Shown one piece after another: positions 24,110 through 29,750 of a stretch of DNA of 31,384 nt. A program made the translations under genes and the position numbers. Numbering within the stretch: the stretch's first letter is position 1; each line of letters begins with the position of its first letter. The stretch comes from a virus, in the IMG/VR virus record IMGVR_UViG_3300027754_000297, positions 1-31,384 of that record; one strand, given 5' to 3'. The notes under the pieces were generated by a model. That model did no database searches, was not told the DNA's origin, and worked only from the letters and a program-made list of their open reading frames with translations.

Positions 24110-24232
24110 ATGAAAAAACTAGCAATCGCAAAAACAGTTAAGCCATCAAGACGCTGCCAAAACTTTACACATTGGAGTGAATATATCAAAGAAACAATAC
24201 AAACTTTAAAACTTAAACAACATGGAAAATAA
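24110..24232 (+). CDS. Small basic protein, first early gene
   Basis: 40 aa from the ATG at 24110 to the TAA at 24230-24232. It is strongly basic (MKKLAIAKTVKPSRRCQNFTHW) with a helical end. It is the first start codon after early promoter 1, overlaps the next gene by 11 bp, and is too short for family recognition. Its position suggests an early regulator or host-takeover peptide, which is inference only. Confidence 0.5.
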   Translation: MKKLAIAKTVKPSRRCQNFTHWSEYIKETIQTLKLKQHGK

Positions 24233-24434
24233 TACTGTAAAAACTTTATTACCTTTAATCAAAGGGAAAAGTTACATGGAAATAGATCTAATAGTTAGAG
24301 AATGGGCCAAGTCAAGAACTAATGAAGAAACAACAGATAAATTATTTAAATATGCTAGTTTAGCCGGAGTTTTAGAAGCTAATATTACAATGTTATTGGA
24401 TCATATTAATGAATTAGAAAAAAGCAAACTATGA
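24222..24434 (+). CDS. Hypothetical early protein
   Basis: 70 aa, helical by composition (MEIDLIVREWAKSRTNEETTDKLF, then a hydrophobic helix ending in LEKSKL). No family is recognised. The stop overlaps the DnaA-domain gene start (ATGA), so it is probably translated with it. Confidence 0.6.
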   Translation: MENNTVKTLLPLIKGKSYMEIDLIVREWAKSRTNEETTDKLFKYASLAGVLEANITMLLDHINELEKSKL

Positions 24435-24748
24435 ACTACTTTATAATACCAGGCGTCAATAAATATCAGTTAAACGCTGATTCGGTTTTTAAAGCCGTTG
24501 AAAAAATTACTGGTATAAGTAAGGAGGAATTGACAAGTAAGGCAAGGCATAGGCCAATAGTTGAGGGTAGGTATTTATTTTCTTATATTATTAAGAAAAA
24601 AACAAACCTTACTTTAAATCAAATTGGCAAATTATTAAATAAAGATCATTGCTCAATAATATTCTATAATAAACAAATGGATAATTACATTAAATCCGAT
24701 AAACATTTACTTAATATGTATAACAAAATAATTAATCTATTATGGTAA
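24431..24748 (+). CDS. Stand-alone DnaA domain IV-like DNA-binding protein
   Basis: 105 aa. Residues about 20-95 match DnaA domain IV: KITGISKEELTSKARHRPIVEGRYLFSYII, then LTLNQIGKLLNKDHCSIIF, where the conserved DH-x-S/T signature helix contacts DnaA boxes. There is no ATPase (domain III) and no domain I. Such proteins could bind DnaA boxes on phage or host DNA, compete with host DnaA, or regulate transcription. It is followed immediately by a Xre regulator and lies in the early operon. Confidence 0.75.
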   Translation: MNYFIIPGVNKYQLNADSVFKAVEKITGISKEELTSKARHRPIVEGRYLFSYIIKKKTNLTLNQIGKLLNKDHCSIIFYNKQMDNYIKSDKHLLNMYNKIINLLW

Positions 24749-24930
24749 CACTTGAACAAATCATGGCGGAAGCTATGAGATACAGAAAGAAAAAGCTAAT
24801 AAGTAAAAATTCAATAGCTGTTAAAATGGGAGTAAGTCCGCAAAGGATAACAGCATGGGAGAATGGAAAAAACAAACCAAGAGCAGATTATTTTTTGAAA
24901 TATTTATCATTAATAGGGTATAAGTTATGA
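24742..24930 (+). CDS. Xre-family helix-turn-helix regulator
   Basis: 62 aa, almost entirely one HTH domain: a first helix (EQIMAEAMRYRKKKLI), then NSIAVKMGVSPQRITAWENGKNKPRADYF with the recognition helix at SPQRITAWE. It is probably a small repressor or activator that binds an operator, possibly the nearby promoters at 24047 and 25111. There is no dimerisation or protease-sensing domain, so it is Cro-like in size. It overlaps its neighbours at both ends. Confidence 0.8.
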   Translation: MVTLEQIMAEAMRYRKKKLISKNSIAVKMGVSPQRITAWENGKNKPRADYFLKYLSLIGYKL

Positions 24931-25109
24931 AAATTATTATGAAAGAAGGTTATGAAATAACCGAAGAAATAGAAAATTTATATCGTCAATATAATTTTTA
25001 TTCTAGTTATATTGATAATTATGGACAAATGAAAGAAGCTGAACATAAAAATAATGAAATAATGATAAAATTAAAAGAATTAAATGTTTTAGAAATAAAT
25101 AATGAATAA
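24927..25109 (+). CDS. Hypothetical early protein
   Basis: 60 aa, Tyr- and Asn-rich with a helical end (MKEAEHKNNEIMIKLKELNVL). It begins at an ATGA overlap with the Xre gene and ends just at the start of the second promoter repeat. No family is recognised. Confidence 0.55.
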   Translation: MKIIMKEGYEITEEIENLYRQYNFYSSYIDNYGQMKEAEHKNNEIMIKLKELNVLEINNE

Positions 25110-25135
25110 ATTTGTTAGTATTAAATTTATTAGTA
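25105..25135 (+). repeat. 31-bp repeat, copy 2 (promoter block)
   Basis: These bases are an exact copy of 24041-24071, beginning inside the last codons and stop of the preceding gene. With the following TCTTTA it forms a second promoter. Confidence 0.95.
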
Positions 25136-25141
25136 TCTTTA
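25111..25141 (+). promoter_or_regulatory. Early promoter 2, near-consensus, possibly leaderless
   Basis: TTTG at 25111-25114, 19 bp, then TATCTTTA at 25134-25141 (one base off TAnnTTTG). The next ATG is at 25146-25148, so a start site about 6 bases after the -7 box would give an mRNA beginning at or next to the start codon. Confidence 0.7.
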
Positions 25142-25145
25142 CACT

Positions 25146-25334
25146 ATGGAAGACTTCGAAGACTACATGTACGCACAGATGCGCTGGCATGAAAAAAATA
25201 AAGCTTATGAGCTTAACCAAATTAGGTTACAAATTGAGGATAAAGAAAATGAGTTAGAATTTTTGCAGTCCGAAATTAACTACTTAAAAAATCAATACGA
25301 TGAAATAAACAGTACAAATCAATTTGATCTTTAA
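25146..25334 (+). CDS. Small coiled-coil protein
   Basis: 62 aa with an acidic start (MEDFEDYMYAQMRWHEKNKA) and a long charged coiled coil (about 24-55). It is the first gene after promoter 2, whose -7 box ends 4 bp before the ATG. If the message is leaderless, translation begins at its 5' end. No family is recognised. It precedes the ERF gene by 11 bp. Confidence 0.6.
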   Translation: MEDFEDYMYAQMRWHEKNKAYELNQIRLQIEDKENELEFLQSEINYLKNQYDEINSTNQFDL

Positions 25335-25345
25335 AATTAAAAATT

Positions 25346-25855
25346 ATGGAAACTCTCGTAAAAATTCAAAATGAATTAAAAGTTCCTAAAGGAAATGTAA
25401 ATAAATTTGGTAACTATAAATATAGATCTGCCGAAGATATTTTAGAAGCTGTTAAGCCTATTTTAAATAAGTATAACGCATTTTTAAGACTTTCTGATGA
25501 AATAGTATCAATAGGAAATAAAACATTCTTAAAAGCTACTGCAAAAATAAGCATAGGGGATAAGACCGAAGAGGTTTTGGGATTCGCTGAACTTTCAGAA
25601 CATAAGGGAATGAGTAGTGAACAGGCCACAGGAACAGCTAGTAGTTATGCTAGAAAATATGCTTTAAATGGTTTATTTCTAATAGATGAAACAGAAGCAG
25701 ATGCAGATGCAGATTCTCAAAAGCCACAATTAAGCAAGCCAACAGCAACAAAAGAAAATATCGACAAAGCTAAGAAAGGTAATTTTACACTATTACAAAT
25801 CAAACAACACTATACATTAACTAAAGAAATGGAGGCGTACTATGAATCTATTTAA
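25346..25855 (+). CDS. erf: ERF-family single-strand annealing protein
   Basis: 169 aa. The N-terminal half has the ERF pattern (VPKGNVNKFGNYKYRSAEDILEAVKPIL) and the central ATGTASSYARKYALNGLFLIDE block near 95-116, the family signature. It would anneal complementary strands during recombination and repair of phage DNA, working with the SSB-like protein and nucleases in the same operon. After about 117 the sequence becomes Asp/Ala- and Lys-rich, then has a short C-terminal helix. It overlaps the next gene by 14 bp. Confidence 0.9.
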   Translation: METLVKIQNELKVPKGNVNKFGNYKYRSAEDILEAVKPILNKYNAFLRLSDEIVSIGNKTFLKATAKISIGDKTEEVLGFAELSEHKGMSSEQATGTASSYARKYALNGLFLIDETEADADADSQKPQLSKPTATKENIDKAKKGNFTLLQIKQHYTLTKEMEAYYESI

Positions 25856-26318
25856 CATAAAATCGGAATATATCAATATAGCTGCACAATTAGCAGATGG
25901 TGAGTTAACACCTGAACTAGAAGAGGCTTTATTAATTAACGAGCAGAACTTTACTGAAAAAGCTATTAACTACGGGTATGTGATTAAAACTTTTGAAAGT
26001 GAGACCGATATACTAGAAAACGAAATAAAGCGTTTAAACGCGCTTAAAATAGCACGTACTAAGGCAATTGATAAATTAAAGGTTACAATATCAAATGCAA
26101 TGCAGTTATATCAGATCCTGGAGGTTAAGGCCCCTACTTTTAAAATGAATTTCCGAAAATCTGAATCAGTTGAGGTTAGTGATTTATTAGATCAAACCTA
26201 TATTGTTGAGAAAGTAAGTTATCAACCTGATAAGATAGCAATTAAAAACGCTATTAAAGAAGGCAAAACAGTTAATGGAGCAGCTTTAATTATAAACTAT
26301 AACTTACAAATAAAATGA
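25842..26318 (+). CDS. Gp157-family (siphovirus) protein
   Basis: 158 aa. The helical N-terminal half with ADGELTPELEEALLINEQNFTEKAINYGYVIKTFE, then KRLNALKIARTKAIDKLKVTISNAM, and the C-terminal VEVSDLLDQTYIV ... KIAIKNAIKEGKTVNGAALI matches the Sipho_Gp157 family. These proteins are linked with phage recombination or resistance to host abortive systems and their exact role is unsettled. Placement right after the ERF gene supports the recombination link. The stop overlaps the next start (ATGA). Confidence 0.8.
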   Translation: MNLFNIKSEYINIAAQLADGELTPELEEALLINEQNFTEKAINYGYVIKTFESETDILENEIKRLNALKIARTKAIDKLKVTISNAMQLYQILEVKAPTFKMNFRKSESVEVSDLLDQTYIVEKVSYQPDKIAIKNAIKEGKTVNGAALIINYNLQIK

Positions 26319-26512
26319 TACCACGCGATAAATCAATTGACATGATTATTGACTTTAAACAAGGTAATAAGCCAATTCAACAAGCCAAAGAAAGCGCGCT
26401 AATATGCGTTGATAATATTTTAAAAAATGAATCTTACATAACCGATTCATACCAAAAAACAAAATACATAAATTACTGGAACGAAGTAAAACAATTTATA
26501 GAAAAATTATGA
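26315..26512 (+). CDS. Conserved hypothetical early protein
   Basis: 65 aa. It contains AKESALICVDNIL and a C-terminal YINYWNEVKQFIEKL, a pair of motifs I have seen in short Bacteroidota-phage proteins of unknown role. Both ends are ATGA overlaps with neighbours, so it is part of the coupled early operon. Confidence 0.6.
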   Translation: MIPRDKSIDMIIDFKQGNKPIQQAKESALICVDNILKNESYITDSYQKTKYINYWNEVKQFIEKL

Positions 26513-26700
26513 AAACAATTAAACAATTATCTTACTTTTATTTATTCAGAGCAATAATTAAATTTGATAAATTCCTTGAAATATTTACCAAGGTTGAGAT
26601 CAACCATTTGGGTAGTTCAGGAATAAAACACACAATTTGCATCAAAGGAAATAAATTTTATCAATCCTGCCGTTGCGGTTCTAAATCAGGGAGGTGTTAA
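26509..26700 (+). CDS. Hypothetical protein with C-terminal cysteine cluster
   Basis: 63 aa. The N-terminal half is hydrophobic and aromatic (LSYFYLFRAIIKFDKFLEIF). The end is CRCGSKSGRC, a tight three-Cys cluster that could bind zinc or form a disulfide. No family is recognised. It ends immediately before the next ATG. Confidence 0.55.
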   Translation: MKTIKQLSYFYLFRAIIKFDKFLEIFTKVEINHLGSSGIKHTICIKGNKFYQSCRCGSKSGRC

Positions 26701-27006
26701 ATGAATCCAATTATCGAAATTAATATAATGGTTGCACTATTAAGGGCAGCAACAGAACAAAGCCGAATGATTAACGGCCATTTTAAGCAAAAGAAAAAAG
26801 AATCATTCAACAGAATGCAAGGAGCGTGTGAACATTGGTTAAAATTAATGGATATGAATGTTGGATCTAAAGAAGAATCAGAGTTTACCGATAATTTAAC
26901 CGATGCAATACACGAGGTCTGCGACTACCTGCGGAACGAAATGGATAAAGTAATAAAACAAAACAAAGAAAATGAAGGACAAGATAGTACAGCAAGTGAT
27001 AGCTAA
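26701..27006 (+). CDS. Hypothetical helical early protein
   Basis: 101 aa, mostly helical, with FNRMQGACEHWLKLMDMNV in the middle and an acidic-to-polar C-terminus (KENEGQDSTASDS). Not recognised. It overlaps the next gene by 35 bp. The pattern suggests a small structural or regulatory protein without a visible enzyme motif. Confidence 0.6.
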   Translation: MNPIIEINIMVALLRAATEQSRMINGHFKQKKKESFNRMQGACEHWLKLMDMNVGSKEESEFTDNLTDAIHEVCDYLRNEMDKVIKQNKENEGQDSTASDS

Positions 27007-27172
27007 GTTCGAACAACGTTCAGAAGTTGGGATTAGAAAGTATGGGACAACTTTACAAGAGAATAACAACGATGACTTTATAAATCATTTACAAGAGGAG
27101 CTAATGGACGCTATCCTTTATCTGGAAAAAATTAAATCAATTAAAAGAAGGGAGCAATTTTATGGATGTTAG
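26972..27172 (+). CDS. Small MazG-like/nucleotide-metabolism protein
   Basis: 66 aa. KFEQRSEVGIRKYGTTL followed by HLQEELMDAILYLEKI recalls the start of phage dNTP diphosphohydrolase-like or MazG-related proteins, where the EELMDA helix carries metal-binding acids. It is too short for a complete enzyme, so it may act with the following MazG-like gene, which it overlaps by 11 bp. Confidence 0.55.
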   Translation: MKDKIVQQVIAKFEQRSEVGIRKYGTTLQENNNDDFINHLQEELMDAILYLEKIKSIKRREQFYGC

Positions 27173-27740
27173 AAAACATGATATTAGATTAGAATTTAAT
27201 GAAAAACAACAAGCATGGCATCATGAATGGCACCAAAGAACCTATATGAAAGAACCTAATACTTTTGGATGGGAAACAATTTTTGAAAGATGTTGTGATT
27301 ATAAAGCTATGAATTTTGATTCATTTTTAAAATCTTTATTAAAACCACCTTATAAAATGGCAGATGTAAAAAATTTAGCTAAAAAATATGAAGAATTTGA
27401 AAAAGATTTAAATTATAGACAAAGTTCAATTAGTTATAATAAATATATCTTTAATATTCATCATTATATTTTAGAATGGGCAAAGGAACGAGGAATATTA
27501 ATTCCTGATAATGCCACAAAACAAATGTTAAAGCTAACAGAGGAAGTCGGGGAGCTAGCCGGAGCAATTGCAAAGAATAATAAAATAGATCAAATCGATG
27601 CAATAGGGGATATCCAAGTAGTTTTAATCATACTTTCAGAACAATTAGGTATAAACTATAAAGAAGCCTTAGAAAGTGCGTATAATGTGATTAAAGATCG
27701 TAAAGGAAAAACAGTTAACGGAATATTTATTAAAGACTAA
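27162..27740 (+). CDS. MazG-like NTP pyrophosphohydrolase with extra N-terminal domain
   Basis: 192 aa. The C-terminal half (about 104-192) is MazG-like: EEVGEL at 127-132, then IDAIGD at 145-150 with Asp146 and Asp150, the metal-binding acids. It would hydrolyse nucleoside triphosphates to monophosphates, shaping the pool or degrading alarmone-like signals. The first ~100 residues (AWHHEWHQRTY, GWETIFERCCDYKAM) are not part of MazG and are not recognised. The base composition of this half is more AT-rich than the second half. It may be a fusion with a substrate or partner domain. Confidence 0.8.
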   Translation: MDVRKHDIRLEFNEKQQAWHHEWHQRTYMKEPNTFGWETIFERCCDYKAMNFDSFLKSLLKPPYKMADVKNLAKKYEEFEKDLNYRQSSISYNKYIFNIHHYILEWAKERGILIPDNATKQMLKLTEEVGELAGAIAKNNKIDQIDAIGDIQVVLIILSEQLGINYKEALESAYNVIKDRKGKTVNGIFIKD

Positions 27741-27759
27741 ACAATTAAAAACTAAAACT

Positions 27760-28020
27760 ATGGAAACCAAATTAAACAGCGGAGCAATATTTAAGAACGA
27801 CAAAAAAGCTAAAGACACTCACCCGGATTATAGAGGTAAGGTAAATGTAGAAGGCAAAGAATTAGAAATATCTTTGTGGCTTAAAGAATCCAAATCAGGT
27901 GTTAAATATTTTAGCGCATCATTTCAAGAGCCTTGGGTTAAGCCAGCAATAATAAGCGATACAATGAGCAATAACATTGCAGCATCTATTGAGCAACCAT
28001 TTAACGATTTACCATTCTAG
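27760..28020 (+). CDS. Small SSB-like / DUF736-type protein
   Basis: 86 aa. The core (GAIFKNDKKAKDTHPDYRGKVNVEGKELEISLWLKESKSGVKYFS) resembles the short beta-rich DUF736 family. The C-terminal end is FNDLPF, like the acidic tip of bacterial single-stranded DNA-binding proteins (DD-x-PF type), which recruits partners. Together these suggest a minimal ssDNA-binding protein of the phage replication and recombination cluster. It stands near the ERF, VRR-NUC-like and primase genes. Binding has to be inferred. Confidence 0.6.
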   Translation: METKLNSGAIFKNDKKAKDTHPDYRGKVNVEGKELEISLWLKESKSGVKYFSASFQEPWVKPAIISDTMSNNIAASIEQPFNDLPF

Positions 28021-28021
28021 C

Positions 28022-28477
28022 ATGACGGCATTGCAGATATTAAATGAAATGGCATTCGAGAGATTGGCTGCCATTTCAACAATGCCAACGCATTGCATAC
28101 CAAAGCCTAAATTTACCGATAGCTCAGCAAACAACCTTACTAAGGCTATTATTAAGTACATTGAATTAATGGGTTACCAAGCAGAAAGGATTAGTAACAC
28201 TGGCCGTTATGTAGATAGTAAGAAAATGGTTAAGGACATTCAAGGTACAACCAAGCAAATCGGATCAGGTCAATACATACCAGGTACGGGAACTAAAGGA
28301 ACTGCCGACATAAGTAGTACTATCAAAGGAAAATCCGTTAAAATAGAGGTAAAATTTGGCAAGGATAGGCAGTCCGAGGCACAGAAAGACTATCAATCAA
28401 CTATTGAACGAAGTGGTGGTATTTATTACATAGCAAAAGATTTTGAAACATTTTATAACTTTTATCAAAAATTATAA
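28022..28477 (+). CDS. VRR-NUC/PD-(D/E)XK-like nuclease
   Basis: 151 aa from the ATG at 28022. An upstream in-frame ATG at 27977 would overlap the SSB-like gene and add a non-conserved leader, so it is rejected. The nuclease motif is clear: Asp96 in KGTADIS, E109-V-K111, Arg116, and the QKDY/Q-x-x-Y helix at 121-124, followed by GGIYYIAKDFETFYNFY. VRR-NUC enzymes resolve junctions or flaps. It would work with ERF and SSB-like proteins in recombination. Confidence 0.75.
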   Translation: MTALQILNEMAFERLAAISTMPTHCIPKPKFTDSSANNLTKAIIKYIELMGYQAERISNTGRYVDSKKMVKDIQGTTKQIGSGQYIPGTGTKGTADISSTIKGKSVKIEVKFGKDRQSEAQKDYQSTIERSGGIYYIAKDFETFYNFYQKL

Positions 28478-28479
28478 CC

Positions 28480-28704
28480 ATGAGACCCGAAGACAAAGCA
28501 AAGAAACTACATGACGAAGCCTATAAGATATTATATCTAGAAGGCAATTCACCATTGGTTAACAACCTTTCAAAGAATGTGGCAAGATCAACAGTAAATG
28601 AATTTATTAAGTATCATGAGCAAGAATGGGCCGGTAATTATGGCAGATGCCCTGGCCTTATCTATTGGGAAGAAGTTTTATATCACCTAGAGAATTTAGA
28701 GTAA
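28480..28704 (+). CDS. Hypothetical early protein
   Basis: 74 aa, helical and charged (MRPEDKAKKLHDEAYKILYLEG), with GRCPGLIYWEEVLYHLENLE at the end, resembling the YW-EV motif of other small proteins in this operon. The function is unknown. It precedes the intergenic region carrying the structured RNA. Confidence 0.55.
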   Translation: MRPEDKAKKLHDEAYKILYLEGNSPLVNNLSKNVARSTVNEFIKYHEQEWAGNYGRCPGLIYWEEVLYHLENLE

Positions 28705-28721
28705 AATATTTTTAATTATTG

Positions 28722-28751
28722 TTTGTTTTTAAATTTTTATTTATATATTTG
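28722..28751 (+). promoter_or_regulatory. Promoter of structured RNA / primase operon
   Basis: TTTG at 28722-28725, 18 bp, then TATATTTG at 28744-28751: a consensus -7 box and a good -33 box. The predicted start site, about 6-7 bases on, coincides with the first hairpin of the RNA. Confidence 0.75.
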
Positions 28752-28757
28752 TTGAGT

Positions 28758-28850
28758 AGTTACGCTCTCACAATATAGTAACTTAAAGATTTTAGCCTTA
28801 TTAAACGAGTGTAGATGTGAGAGCCTACATAAGTTTTTTAAGGCTTTTTT
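28758..28850 (+). ncRNA. Candidate structured RNA with kissing loops, ending in a terminator
   Basis: Hairpin 1: AGTTAC (28758-28763) pairs with GTAACT (28778-28783), enclosing a 14-base loop. Hairpin 2: AGCCTTA (28794-28800) pairs with TAAGGCT (28839-28845). Inside it AAAC (28803-28806) pairs with GTTT (28833-28836), and TGTAG (28810-28814) with CTACA (28825-28829), leaving a 10-base loop. Loop 1 bases 28764-28772 (GCTCTCACA) are perfectly complementary to loop 2 bases 28816-28824 (TGTGAGAGC), a nine-pair kissing interaction. A T-run (28845-28850) follows, so the element can act as a terminator. The promoter lies at 28722-28751 and the primase ATG is 12 bp beyond the T-run. No known RNA class is recognised. 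It could be a short independent RNA (about 93 nt) or an attenuator leader for the primase gene. Confidence 0.65.
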
Positions 28851-28862
28851 ATTCTATAAATT

Positions 28863-29750
28863 ATGGAAAAAATTTTATTTAATTATTATCCAGCGGATAT
28901 TAAAAAAACAAAGCCAATAGGAATAGTAAATTTAAAACAGCTAATAAATGCTATTGAAAATCCTAAACCTGAAATTAAACATATTTTTGAACAAATAAGA
29001 CTTGCAGAAATATTAGGAAATCAAAAGTTAAAATCAGATCTTAAAACTAAACTATATTATTTTACACCATGTATTATTATAGGTTCAGGAAATGAAAGGC
29101 AATACAAAAATATAATTAAATGGAATGGTGTTGTAATGCTAGATTTTGACCATTTACAGCCTGAATACTGCAAAGAATTTAAACAAGTTTTATTTGATAA
29201 ATATAAATGTATTATTGCTACTTGGTTAAGTGCTTCACAGCATGGTTTAAGAGTTTTAATAAAAATTCCTGAGGTTAAATCTGTTAATGAATTTAAACAA
29301 TATTGGGAAGCTATAAGAAAAGAATTTGATAAATATAATGGATTTGATAATGCAACTAAAAACTGTATCCTTCCGATGTTTATGAGTTATGATGAAGATA
29401 TTTTATATAGAAATGATTTTGAAACATGGAATAAAAAACATATTGAAATGATTAAACCTATTGTAAAACAGTACATTATACAAGATAAAAGCAATCATAT
29501 TGAATCAATTTGTAATTTTGCTATTAATAAAATAATTAGTAATGGCCATCCGCAACTTAGAGCAATAGCTTTTGCTTTAGGAGGTTACATTTCAGCTGGT
29601 TATATTGATGAGAACACAGCTAATAATATGATTAATAAAATGATTGAAGGTAATAATTACCTTTCTCAAAAACATGAAGTATATAAAAAAACAGCTAAAA
29701 CAATGATAAATAAAGGAATGTTAAACCCATTATATTTAAAAAATGAATAG
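28863..29750 (+). CDS. Primase, BT4734/VirE-N-like (archaeo-eukaryotic primase superfamily)
   Basis: 295 aa. Residues about 70-135 have the primase core: a substrate strand (CIIIGSGNERQ), the catalytic acids in VMLDFDH (Asp94, Asp96) and WLSASQHGLRVLIKIP (123-136), where the usual S-P-S-G-x-G-L is altered to S-A-S-Q-H-G-L. A further acid-containing block (FDNATKNCILPMFMSYDED) fits the family. It would make primers for replication at a nearby origin. The start lies 12 bp after a terminator-like RNA, and the stop overlaps the helicase start by 8 bp. Confidence 0.8.
   Translation: MEKILFNYYPADIKKTKPIGIVNLKQLINAIENPKPEIKHIFEQIRLAEILGNQKLKSDLKTKLYYFTPCIIIGSGNERQYKNIIKWNGVVMLDFDHLQPEYCKEFKQVLFDKYKCIIATWLSASQHGLRVLIKIPEVKSVNEFKQYWEAIRKEFDKYNGFDNATKNCILPMFMSYDEDILYRNDFETWNKKHIEMIKPIVKQYIIQDKSNHIESICNFAINKIISNGHPQLRAIAFALGGYISAGYIDENTANNMINKMIEGNNYLSQKHEVYKKTAKTMINKGMLNPLYLKNE

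Noticed and set aside
27977-28021. Upstream start (27977) for the VRR-NUC-like protein
   Set aside because: The extra 15 residues overlap the SSB-like gene and do not resemble protein of the family. The ATG at 28022 directly follows the previous stop.
28750-28850. Structured RNA as a CRISPR repeat, tracrRNA-like or tRNA-like element
   Set aside because: There is no repeated unit elsewhere in the window, no Cas genes, no anti-repeat to a known Flavobacterial repeat that I can recognise, and no cloverleaf or T-arm sequence.
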